Positions 8,955 to 17,687 of a DNA stretch of 64,000 nt are shown in pieces. A program made the translations under genes and the position numbers. Numbering within the stretch: position 1 is the first letter of the stretch; every line of letters starts with the position of its first letter. The notes below the pieces were generated by a model. It was not told the origin of the DNA. It worked only from the letters and a program-made list of their open reading frames with translations, and searched no databases. The DNA is from Luteitalea pratensis (GTDB lineage: Bacteria > Acidobacteriota > Vicinamibacteria > Vicinamibacterales > Vicinamibacteraceae): the NCBI RefSeq assembly GCF_001618865.1, contig NZ_CP015136.1:3693001-3757000 (forward strand). The letters run 5' to 3'.

Positions 8955-10829
8955 ATGGGGTTCCTCGCGCCGATCTTCCTGGCAGGTCTGGCGGCCGTCG
9001 CCGTGCCGATCGTGCTGCACCTCTTCCGGCGCGAGATCGCGCCGCCGGTGCCATTCACGGCCGTGCGTTTCCTGCAGAAGCGCACCATCGAGCGTCAGGA
9101 GCGACGCAAGATCCAGGATCCGTGGCTGCTGTTGCTGCGGATCGCGGCGCTCGCGCTGCTGGCGTTGGCGTTCGCGCGGCCTTACCTGCGCGTCGAATCG
9201 AAGACCCAGCCACCGGTGGTGCTCGCCGTCGACGTGTCGTACAGCATGGGCGCGCCGGGGCGGCTCGAGGCGGCGCGCCAGGCGGCCACGCAGGCGCTCG
9301 CCGATCTCTCCGGTGACACCCCCGTGGGCCTCGTGAGCTTCGCCGATCGTGCCACCGTGCTCGCCGAGCCGACGACCGATCACGGCGCCGTGCGGGTGCA
9401 GCTGGCCGGGCTGCAGGCCGGGCCCGGCGCGACGCGCTACGCCGGCCCGCTCGAGGCCGCGCGCGGACTGTTCGACGGACGTCCGGGACGCGTCGTCCTC
9501 GTCACCGACCTGCAGGCGCGCGGATGGGCACGCGGGACGACGAGCCTTCCCGACAACGTCAGGCTCGACGTCCTCGGCGTTGGCGCGCGGGTGGACAACG
9601 TCCTCGTCCGCGATCTCGTGGTGACCCGCGAGCAGGCGCGGGTGGTCATCAGCAATGCCGGGCAAGTACCTGCGCGGGGCAGCGTCTCGCTGGTGCGTGA
9701 AGGCGGTGCGCCGGCAACGCAGGCGTTCGCGCTGGATGCCGGTGTCAGTCGCGATGTCGTGTTTCCGGGGCTGCACGCGGGTGGAGCGTATGTGGCACGC
9801 ATCGCCGACACCGTGGGATTTCCAGCCGATGACGAGCGGCATGCCGTGCTTCGCGATCAGGCCGCAACCACCGTGCAGGTGATCGTCGGCGACGACGTCG
9901 AGCGGTCGCGGGCGCTGTTTGTCGAGCGGGCGTTCGGGGCACTCGGCACTGAACCCGGCAGCTCGTACGCCGTGCGTATCGTATCGGGAACGGCGGCGCT
10001 GGCGCGGGAGTCGCTCCGCTCGGCGGACCTCGTCTTCTGGGTGTCGGCAACCGGAGTCGACCGTCGAGCGGTCGTGGCCCTCGAGCAGTTCGTGCGCGAC
10101 GGCGGGCGCGTGGTGGTGGCGTGCGGTCCGGCGCTCGACGCGCGCGTGGTGGACGTGGTGACGCGCCCCTTCGGCATCACGCTGGCGGGCGGCGACGCGC
10201 CGGTCTCATCGCCGGGAGGCCTGGTGGCGCAGGATCCGCGGCACCCGCTGCTCGCAGGCCTTGGCGAGGCGCGCCAGGATCTAGCCCGGACGACGATTTC
10301 GCAGGCGTGCGACATGACCGTCTCCGGGACGGCGTCGACGATTGCCCGGTTCCGCAACGGTCGCGCGGCCCTGGCGGAGGCGCGCGTCGGCAACGGCCAC
10401 CTCCTCGTGTTTGCCAGTGACCTCGGACGTCAGTGGAACAACCTGCCGGTCCAGGCCGCATTCGTGCCGCTCGTCGGCGAGCTGGCGCGGTACATGCTCG
10501 GCGATGGCGCCGGCGCGCGGGTGGCGTTGGCCAACGTCGAGGACCCACGGTACCAGCGACCGGGGGTCTGGCCCGTCGGTCCTCGCGGCCAGGCGGCCGC
10601 CGTCAACGTGGACGTGTCCGAGTCCGACCAATCGGTGATCACGACCGACGAGTTCCAGCAGGCCATCGCCCGTCCGCCCGCCGACGAGGCGCGTGTGGCG
10701 CGCGTGCAGGCCACGCGGCTCGAGCATGACCAGGGGTGGTGGCGCTACGGCATCGCGCTGCTCGGCGTGACGCTGGTGGTGGAGAGCCTGATCGCGCGGC
10801 GGACGCCCGCGACGGAGGTGGTGTCGTGA
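8955..10829 (+). CDS. BatA/VWA-domain membrane protein
   Basis: A 624-aa protein. Residues 1-80 form the BatA N-terminal module (a hydrophobic helix with VLHLFRRE, then FTAVRFLQKR, then a second helix ending AFARPYLRV). A VWA domain with MIDAS motif DVSYSMG starts at residue 93. The remainder is an extracytoplasmic region with a GATase-like segment (FVRDGGRVVVACG), closed by a transmembrane helix near residue 600. Such proteins are grouped with the Bacteroides aerotolerance Bat proteins. The GTG of the next gene overlaps this stop. Confidence 0.9.
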   Translation: MGFLAPIFLAGLAAVAVPIVLHLFRREIAPPVPFTAVRFLQKRTIERQERRKIQDPWLLLLRIAALALLALAFARPYLRVESKTQPPVVLAVDVSYSMGAPGRLEAARQAATQALADLSGDTPVGLVSFADRATVLAEPTTDHGAVRVQLAGLQAGPGATRYAGPLEAARGLFDGRPGRVVLVTDLQARGWARGTTSLPDNVRLDVLGVGARVDNVLVRDLVVTREQARVVISNAGQVPARGSVSLVREGGAPATQAFALDAGVSRDVVFPGLHAGGAYVARIADTVGFPADDERHAVLRDQAATTVQVIVGDDVERSRALFVERAFGALGTEPGSSYAVRIVSGTAALARESLRSADLVFWVSATGVDRRAVVALEQFVRDGGRVVVACGPALDARVVDVVTRPFGITLAGGDAPVSSPGGLVAQDPRHPLLAGLGEARQDLARTTISQACDMTVSGTASTIARFRNGRAALAEARVGNGHLLVFASDLGRQWNNLPVQAAFVPLVGELARYMLGDGAGARVALANVEDPRYQRPGVWPVGPRGQAAAVNVDVSESDQSVITTDEFQQAIARPPADEARVARVQATRLEHDQGWWRYGIALLGVTLVVESLIARRTPATEVVS

Positions 10830-13800
10830 GTCCTGTACTGGATCCGGTCCGGCAGTCGCTCGATGGCCTGGCACGTGCCTGGTGGCGCGTCCGCTGGACG
10901 CGCGTGATTGCGCGCACCGCCGGCGCCGTCGCGGGTGTGCTGGTGGCGTGGGCCGTCGTCGATCGCCTGCGTCCGCTCGGGCGCTGGCCGCTCCTGCTCT
11001 CAGGCGTCGCCGTGGCCGCCATCGTCGCGGCAGCGGCGTGGTGGGTACAGAAACGGGCGCATGCGCACCCGCCCGTCGACCGCATGGCGCGCCTGGTCGA
11101 AGAGCAGTGTCCCGAGTTGGAGGCGACACTACGCAGTGCGCTCGATCCAGCGGTCGAGTTCAGTCCGCTCGGTTCGATCGTGCAGGCCGATGCGGTCGAC
11201 GCCCTGGCGCGACTCGACGAGGCACGCGTGGTCGACCCCGATGACCGCCGCCGCGCCCTCTTGTGGGCGGGTGGTGCGTTGGCCGGCGTCCTGCTCGCCG
11301 CGAGCCTGGCGGCGCCGACGGCCGTACGTGCGGCCCGTACCGCGCGGTTCGTGGTGGCGCCGCCCGCGCTCATGCTGCGCGTGACGCCGGGCGATCGGCG
11401 TGTCGTCAAGGGCACGCCGCTGGCAATCACTGCCGTCATCGAGGGTGCTCCCGGCGATCTCGACGTGGCCGCCCCGCAACTCGTCGTCGAAGGTGAAGGC
11501 GCGCGTGCCGTCGGCGCCTTCACGCGGACACCAACTGGCAGCTATGAAGTCAGGATTCCGTCGGTCGATCGCAGCTTCGCGTACCGGGTTCGGGCGGGTG
11601 GGTTGCGATCGGCGTCGTATCACGTCGAGGCGCTCGACCGTCCCCGCATCGAGGGCATCGACCTCGCGTATGTCTATCCCTCGTTCTCGGGATTGAAGCC
11701 GCGCACCGAGACAGACACCGGCGACATCTACGCGCCGGCGGGCACTACGGTGACCGTCAAGGTGCGCTCGTCCAAGCCGCTCAAGGCGGCTGAACTGCGC
11801 GCGACCGACGGCGAGGGTGCGCGGGCGCTGCCGTTGCAGGTGGTGGGCGAGCGGCAAGGCGAAGTGGCGTTCACGGTGGCGCGCGACGGCGCGTACCGGA
11901 TCGCCCTCACGGATACGGACGCCGTCGGCAATGGCGAGGACACCGAGTACTTCGTGCGGGTCATGGACGACCGGCCGCCCGACGTGCGCATCATCCGTCC
12001 GGCCGGCGATCGCGGCGCGACGCGGCTCGAGGAGGTCACACTCGAAGCGCGCGCCGAGGACGACTACGGCGTGCAGTCGCTCGAACTCGTCTATGCAGTG
12101 CGCGGCGGTCCCGAGCGAGTGGTGCCGCTCGGCGGCAACGGTCAGACGACGGCGGTGAGCGGGCGGCACACCGTGTATCTCGAGGACCTCGACGTCAAGC
12201 CAGGCGACTTCGTGAGCTACTACGCCAGGGCGCGCGACATCGGTCGCGGCAAGCGTTCGACCGAGTCACGCAGCGACATTTTCTTCCTCGAGATCAAGCC
12301 GACGGCGCAGGAGTTCACCGCCGCGCAGAGCAGTGCCATGGCGGGAGCTGGTGGCGGCGGCGAGATGGACGATCTCGTCGCGGCGCAGAAGGATGTCGTG
12401 TCGGCGACGTGGAAGCTGGAGCGGCGCTCCGCCGGTGGGCGATCCGCTTCGGACATCCGGGCGGTGGGCCGCGCCCAGGCGGAGGTACGCGACAAGTTGA
12501 GGCAGTCGGCGGGTGGCGCGGGGGCGGCGCCGGCTCCGCGACGAAGACGAGGCATCGAAGCCGCGGACGCGGAGGCACCACCGGTGCCGTTGCAGGCTGC
12601 GGGCGAGGCGATGGATCGCGCCGTGACACAACTCGACAAGCTGGACACGCGTAGCGCGATCACCCACGAGATGGATGCGCTCAACCAGCTCCTGAAGGCC
12701 GAGGCGGAGATTCGCCGCCGGCAGCTCGCGCGCCAGCAATCAGGACAGGGCGGCGGCCGCGGGCGCAGCGGCAACGAGGACCTCTCGGCGCTGTTCGACC
12801 AGGAGTTGATGCGGCAGCAGACCAACTACCAGCAGCAGAACAGCGTCGAGTCCCGGCAGGAGTCGACCAAGGGCGCATCGGCACTCGACAAGATCCGCGA
12901 GCTTGCGCGCCGTCAGGACGACCTCGCCCGCGAGCAGCAGCAGTTGGCCCGGGAGCGATCGCAGATGAGCGTGGAAGAGGCCAAGCGTCGTCTCGATCGG
13001 TTGACCCGTGAGCAGCAGCGCCTGCAGCAGGAGGCGCAGCAACTGGCGCAGCAGATGCAGAACGGCCAGCAGCCGGGCCAGCAGTCGCAGCAGGGCCAGA
13101 AGGGCCAGCAGGGGGAAAAGGGGCAGCAGGGCCAGCAGGCGCAGGAAGGCCAGCAGGGTCAGCAGGGTCAGGCGGGCCAGTCCCAGGGTGGGCAGTCGCA
13201 GGGTGGCGGACAGTCGCAGGGTGGTGCGTCGGCCGCCTCACGCGATCGCCTCCGGGAAGCGGCCCAGCAGATGGGCGAGGCTTCGCAACTCCAGCAGCAG
13301 TCGCCCGACCAGGCGGCGCAGCGCGGGTCGCGGTCGGCCCAGACGTTGCGTGACGCGGAGCGTGCGCTGCAGGCCGGCACTCCCGGCGAGCGGCAGCGCG
13401 CCGCCGGCGACGTTCAGCTCGAAGCGCGCGAACTCGCCGAGGCGCAGCGACAACTGGCGGCCCAGGCGGGGGAACTCGCGCAGCCGCAGAGTGGGGCGTC
13501 GGCCAACGAGCGTCGTCGCCAGCTTGCGGGAGAACAGGGACGCATCGCCGATCGCGTGGCGTCACTCGAGCGGCAGGTCCGAGAGCTCGCTCGCGGTGCC
13601 GATCCGGTGCGCGATCCGCTCGGCCAGGCCGCGCGCGAACTTCAGCGAGGCAAGACGACCGAGCAGCTGCAGGGGGCGGCGCGGCAGTTGCGCGAGGGCG
13701 GCACGCCGCAGGGCACCGACATCGCGGCGCAGCAGCGCGACGCGGCCCGCGTGCTCGATCGCGTGTCGTCGCTCGCCGGGCAGGCCAGCGGGCGTGGCAG

Positions 13801-14455
13801 CGGCGAGGCGCAGGCGCTCTCCGAGCGGCTCTCGGACACGCGCGACCTTCGCGATCGGTTGAAGTCACTCGAGGATCGCATCGCGGCGTTGGCGCAGCAG
13901 GCCGAGCGCGACGCCCATGCGCCCGGCAGCGAGGGTGGACAGCAGGGCCAGGCGAGTGGCAAGGACGGCACGCGTGGACAGTCCTCGACCGCACAGCGTG
14001 GACAGCCTGGCGATCAGGGTGCCTCGCAGGCAGGCAGTCGTGGTTCCAGCCAGGGTCAGGGTGACGGACAGGGACGCGGCGACACGCTGGAGGAACTGCG
14101 GCAGCTGCAACAGGAATACGCGCGCGAACTCCAGGACGCGGCCCGCATGGTGCAGGGCAGCAACGCGGGCGGTGCCGATCGCGGCGGCCGGCTGGCGACG
14201 CCGGAAAGCCAGGAGTTCAGCCGATCGGCCCCCGGCACGGAGGCCTTCAAGCAGGACTTCGCCCGGTGGGACTCGCTGCGCAAGGGTATCGCCAATGCCA
14301 TGGATCGCTACGAGGCGACCCTCGCGCAGCGCCTGGCCGAGCGTGAGGCCGCCGAGCGCGTGCAGGCGCCGCTGCGCGACAAGGTACCGGACCGCTACAC
14401 CGAGTCCGTCGTCCGCTACTACCAGTCGCTGAGCCGACGGCCGGAGTCTCGCTGA
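10826..14455 (+). CDS. Giant DUF4175-like membrane protein with Gln-rich coiled coil
   Basis: A 1209-aa protein. GTG start overlapping the previous stop (GTGA). Three hydrophobic segments lie within the first 165 residues. A beta-rich domain follows (about 170-500) that contains the ATDGEG and ARAEDDYGVQSLELVY motifs typical of DUF4175-like proteins. The C-terminal half is predicted alpha-helical coiled coil rich in Q, R, E and A. It holds a low-complexity Gly-Gln tract at about 755-805 (GQQGQKGQQGEKGQQGQ and SQGGQSQGG). It probably spans the periplasm within the MoxR/VWA complex. Function unknown. Confidence 0.85.
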   Translation: MSPVLDPVRQSLDGLARAWWRVRWTRVIARTAGAVAGVLVAWAVVDRLRPLGRWPLLLSGVAVAAIVAAAAWWVQKRAHAHPPVDRMARLVEEQCPELEATLRSALDPAVEFSPLGSIVQADAVDALARLDEARVVDPDDRRRALLWAGGALAGVLLAASLAAPTAVRAARTARFVVAPPALMLRVTPGDRRVVKGTPLAITAVIEGAPGDLDVAAPQLVVEGEGARAVGAFTRTPTGSYEVRIPSVDRSFAYRVRAGGLRSASYHVEALDRPRIEGIDLAYVYPSFSGLKPRTETDTGDIYAPAGTTVTVKVRSSKPLKAAELRATDGEGARALPLQVVGERQGEVAFTVARDGAYRIALTDTDAVGNGEDTEYFVRVMDDRPPDVRIIRPAGDRGATRLEEVTLEARAEDDYGVQSLELVYAVRGGPERVVPLGGNGQTTAVSGRHTVYLEDLDVKPGDFVSYYARARDIGRGKRSTESRSDIFFLEIKPTAQEFTAAQSSAMAGAGGGGEMDDLVAAQKDVVSATWKLERRSAGGRSASDIRAVGRAQAEVRDKLRQSAGGAGAAPAPRRRRGIEAADAEAPPVPLQAAGEAMDRAVTQLDKLDTRSAITHEMDALNQLLKAEAEIRRRQLARQQSGQGGGRGRSGNEDLSALFDQELMRQQTNYQQQNSVESRQESTKGASALDKIRELARRQDDLAREQQQLARERSQMSVEEAKRRLDRLTREQQRLQQEAQQLAQQMQNGQQPGQQSQQGQKGQQGEKGQQGQQAQEGQQGQQGQAGQSQGGQSQGGGQSQGGASAASRDRLREAAQQMGEASQLQQQSPDQAAQRGSRSAQTLRDAERALQAGTPGERQRAAGDVQLEARELAEAQRQLAAQAGELAQPQSGASANERRRQLAGEQGRIADRVASLERQVRELARGADPVRDPLGQAARELQRGKTTEQLQGAARQLREGGTPQGTDIAAQQRDAARVLDRVSSLAGQASGRGSGEAQALSERLSDTRDLRDRLKSLEDRIAALAQQAERDAHAPGSEGGQQGQASGKDGTRGQSSTAQRGQPGDQGASQAGSRGSSQGQGDGQGRGDTLEELRQLQQEYARELQDAARMVQGSNAGGADRGGRLATPESQEFSRSAPGTEAFKQDFARWDSLRKGIANAMDRYEATLAQRLAEREAAERVQAPLRDKVPDRYTESVVRYYQSLSRRPESR

Positions 14456-14457
14456 CA

Positions 14458-16674
14458 TTGGACATCCGGTTCGCGTACGCACCACCCGCCTGGGCCTGGG
14501 CCCTGGGCGGGGTGGCCATCCTGTTGCTCGCGCTGGCGGTCTACCGATCGGCGCGGGCCAGGATATCCGCGCCGCGATGGGCGCTACTCGTCGCCCTCCG
14601 AGTCGTCACGCTCGTGGTCGTGGCGCTGATCCTGCTGCGCCCGGTCAGGTTGATCCCGGCCGCTGCTGCCACCGGGCGAGCCGTCGCCATCGTCGTCGAC
14701 GACTCGCGCAGCATGCAGTTGCCGGATGCGCAGGGCATCGAGACGCGGCTGCAGCGGGCGCGGCAGCTCGTGGCCGGGCGGCTGCGGCCGCTGCTGGAGG
14801 GAGACTTCGATCTCCGTGTCTTTGCGATCTCCGACACGCTGCGCGAGGTGCCCTCCGAGGACGCGCTCACCGGCAACGGCCGGGGGTCCGACCTCGGCGG
14901 CGCCGTCACCGCGATGACCGAGCGTGCCGCGGCGGGCGAGTTTGTCGGCATGGTGCTCGTCAGCGACGGCGCGGCATCGACGCCGGTGCCGGCAGTGCCG
15001 GGCGCGCTACCGGTGTTTGCGATTGGCGTCGGGGCGTCCGGTGGCGTGGTGGACCGCGAGGTGCGAGACGTGGCGGTCAGCGACGTCTCGGTCGTCGACT
15101 CCTTTGCCGAAGTCACCGCCAACCTGGTCTCACATGGCGCACGCGACACCGTCGACGTCCGCCTGCTCGAGAACGGGCGACCGCTCGACATCCGACAGGT
15201 GCGCCTGCCAGGCAACAGCCAACCGGTCCGTGAACGCTTTCGCGTGTCGCCGTCGCGTACGGCCGCGACCGTCTACACGGTGGAGATGGCGGAGGCCACC
15301 GCGGAACTGACGCCAGCCAACAACCGAGGGACCGTGTTCGTGCCGGCGCCGGGCCTGCCGCATCCGATCCTCATCGTCGAAGGCGCGCCAGGCTTCGAGC
15401 ACAGTTTCCTCACGCGCACGCTCAAGAACGATACCGGCCTCGACGTCGACGTCATCGTCCGCAAGGGACGCAGCGATCGCGGCGAGCCGACCTTCTACGT
15501 GCAAGGCGCCGCGTCGCGGACCGCCGCACTCGTGAACGGATTCCCGCGGACGCGTGAAGAACTCTTCCGGTATGCCGCCGTGGTCTTCGGCAACATCGAG
15601 GCCGATTTCCTGTCGCGTGACCAGGTCGCGATGCTCCTCTCGTTTGTCGAGCAGCGTGGCGGCGGGCTGGCGATCATCGGCGCGCGATCATTCGGCGAGC
15701 GCGGCGTCATCGGCACCGAACTCGGGCGCATCCTCGCCGTCGAGGCGCGTGGTGCTGGTGCCGTCAATGCAGCGGCCGCGGCCAGTTCACGCCAGGGAAC
15801 ACGAATCGAACTCACGTCCTCGGGACAGGATCATCCGGTGATGCAGCTGGCTCCCGGTCCGGATGCCGTGGCGTCGCCGTGGAACGCGTTGCCATCGCTG
15901 GCAGCCGCGGCCGCCGTGGGTCGCACGCGCCCAGGCGCCGAGGTCCTGGCCCTGGTGTCTGGGCCGGCCGGCGAGCCGCAGCCGCTGGTGGCCGTGCAGC
16001 GGGCCGGACGAGGCCGCACGCTGCTGTTCACCGGCGAAGGGGCCTGGCGGTGGCGGATGGGCCTGGCATCGGGCAATGTCGCCTACGAGACGTTCTGGCG
16101 CCAGGCGCTGCGGTGGGTCGCGGTGCAGGCGCCTGCTCCCGTGTCTGTCGAGGTCGAGGCACCACCGCTCGGGACTGTCGTGCCCATCGCGGTGCGCGTC
16201 GTCACGCCGGCATTCGAGCCGGTCAGCGACGCCGGCGTCCAGGTGCGGGTCGAGGAACCTGGTGGCGCGGCGCGTACCTTGACCGCGTCGCTCGACTCGA
16301 CCGAGCCGGGGCTCTATCGGGCGAGCCTGCTGACCCTTGCGCCGGGCGTACACCGGATCGACGTCGATGCCAGCCGCGGCGGACAGTCGCTCGGCAAGAC
16401 CAGCGCGCAGGTGCTCGCCGGCGGGAACGATCCCGAGTTCGTCGATCCGCGGCGCAACGATGCCGTCCTCCGCCGGCTCAGCGAGGCGACCGGCGGTGCC
16501 CTCCTCGAGACCAGCGCCCTCGCCGGGCTGTCCGATCGCATCCGCAAGGCGGCGGCGTCACCGACTGCACGCCTCGTCGAACGTGACGTCTGGCACAATG
16601 GGTGGAGTTTCATGATCATCTGCGCCCTGCTCGGCATCGAGTGGGCGCTGCGCCGACGATGGGGACTGCGATGA
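14458..16674 (+). CDS. Membrane VWA protein with glutamine-amidotransferase-like domain
   Basis: A 738-aa protein with an apparent TTG start two bases after the previous stop. Two N-terminal transmembrane helices (about 12-30 and 41-65) precede a VWA domain with motif DDSRSMQ near residue 81. A class-I glutamine-amidotransferase-like fold follows at about 290-560 (HPILIVEGAPGFEHSFLTR, then the GGGLAIIGA loop). A further beta domain and a C-terminal helix (WSFMIICALLGIEWAL) close it. No catalytic Cys-His-Glu triad is evident, so the GATase-like part is probably structural. Its stop overlaps the next ATG (ATGA). Confidence 0.85.
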   Translation: MDIRFAYAPPAWAWALGGVAILLLALAVYRSARARISAPRWALLVALRVVTLVVVALILLRPVRLIPAAAATGRAVAIVVDDSRSMQLPDAQGIETRLQRARQLVAGRLRPLLEGDFDLRVFAISDTLREVPSEDALTGNGRGSDLGGAVTAMTERAAAGEFVGMVLVSDGAASTPVPAVPGALPVFAIGVGASGGVVDREVRDVAVSDVSVVDSFAEVTANLVSHGARDTVDVRLLENGRPLDIRQVRLPGNSQPVRERFRVSPSRTAATVYTVEMAEATAELTPANNRGTVFVPAPGLPHPILIVEGAPGFEHSFLTRTLKNDTGLDVDVIVRKGRSDRGEPTFYVQGAASRTAALVNGFPRTREELFRYAAVVFGNIEADFLSRDQVAMLLSFVEQRGGGLAIIGARSFGERGVIGTELGRILAVEARGAGAVNAAAAASSRQGTRIELTSSGQDHPVMQLAPGPDAVASPWNALPSLAAAAAVGRTRPGAEVLALVSGPAGEPQPLVAVQRAGRGRTLLFTGEGAWRWRMGLASGNVAYETFWRQALRWVAVQAPAPVSVEVEAPPLGTVVPIAVRVVTPAFEPVSDAGVQVRVEEPGGAARTLTASLDSTEPGLYRASLLTLAPGVHRIDVDASRGGQSLGKTSAQVLAGGNDPEFVDPRRNDAVLRRLSEATGGALLETSALAGLSDRIRKAAASPTARLVERDVWHNGWSFMIICALLGIEWALRRRWGLR

Positions 16675-17672
16675 ACCCACGAGTCTGGACGACCGGAGCG
16701 CTGGTGATGGGCGTGCTGCTCGGCACCGCCCACCTCTGCGCGCAGGATGCCGTTCCTTCGCCGCCGCAGACCCGGGTGTTGATTGTCTCCGGCGCCGCCG
16801 GCAGTGACGAGTACGCCGAGCAGCAGAAGAAGTGGCGGGAGACCCTTGTAGGGCAACTGGCGACGCGCTTCACGGTACCTGCGTCGCGGACAGTGGTCCT
16901 TGCCGAGAAGGCCGACGATGGTCTGCAGGCCGCGACGGCGGTCAACGTGCGGCAGGCCCTTGCAGCGATCCGCGCCTCCCAGGGCACGGCCGACACGCTG
17001 CTGGTGGTGTTGTTCGGCCACGGCACGTTCGACGGCGTCGATGCCAAGTTCAACCTGGTCGGGCCCGACCTGACGTCGCGTGAATGGCGCGACGCGCTGG
17101 CGGGCATCCCCGGCCGCATCGTCTTCGTGCAGACCGCCTCGGCGAGTTTCCCCTTCCTCGCCGCGCTCGCCGCCCCGAACCGGGTCGTCATGACGGCGAC
17201 CGACTCGCCGCAGCAGAAGTACGACACCGTCTTCGGCGAGCACTTCGTCGCGGCATTCACGCCGGAGGCCGCGGAGGCGGATCTCGACAAGGACGGCCGA
17301 ATCTCGATGTGGGAAGCGTTTGCGTACGCCGCCGAGGCGTCCAAGCGGTACTACCAGCAGCGCGGGCAGTTGTCGGTCGAGCGGGCGCTGCTCGACGACT
17401 CGGGCGACGGTGTTGGACGCGACGTCCCAAAACCGGGCGAGGACGGCCTGCTCGCCAGTCGGCTCTTCCTCGATCCCGATCCCGCAACGGCTTCGGGCGA
17501 CCCGAGCGTCACCCTGCTGATCGGCCGGCGCAACACGCTCGAGACCGAACTCGACGAACTCCGTCGCAAGAAGGGCTTCATGCCGGCCGACGACTACGAA
17601 CGCGAGCTCGAGCGCGTGATCGTCGACATCGCACGGGTCTCGCGCGACATTCGCCGCCGCATCAAGAGCTGA
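16671..17672 (+). CDS. Secreted caspase-fold/C13-peptidase-like protein, catalytic Cys not seen
   Basis: A 333-aa protein with signal peptide (about residues 1-25, ending HLCAQ). The core resembles bacterial C13/caspase-fold peptidases: TRVLIVSG, an LLVVLFGHGTF strand with His117, then IVFVQTASASFPF where the catalytic Cys would be expected. No Cys is present there (157-159 read S-A-S). A canonical EF-hand loop DLDKDGRISMWE lies at 204-215, with a second acidic loop DDSGDG at 242-247. It is probably a calcium-binding pseudo-peptidase or binding module. It overlaps the upstream gene by four bases and belongs to the MoxR/VWA operon. Confidence 0.7.
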   Translation: MNPRVWTTGALVMGVLLGTAHLCAQDAVPSPPQTRVLIVSGAAGSDEYAEQQKKWRETLVGQLATRFTVPASRTVVLAEKADDGLQAATAVNVRQALAAIRASQGTADTLLVVLFGHGTFDGVDAKFNLVGPDLTSREWRDALAGIPGRIVFVQTASASFPFLAALAAPNRVVMTATDSPQQKYDTVFGEHFVAAFTPEAAEADLDKDGRISMWEAFAYAAEASKRYYQQRGQLSVERALLDDSGDGVGRDVPKPGEDGLLASRLFLDPDPATASGDPSVTLLIGRRNTLETELDELRRKKGFMPADDYERELERVIVDIARVSRDIRRRIKS

Positions 17673-17687
17673 GGGGGTACAGGCCCC

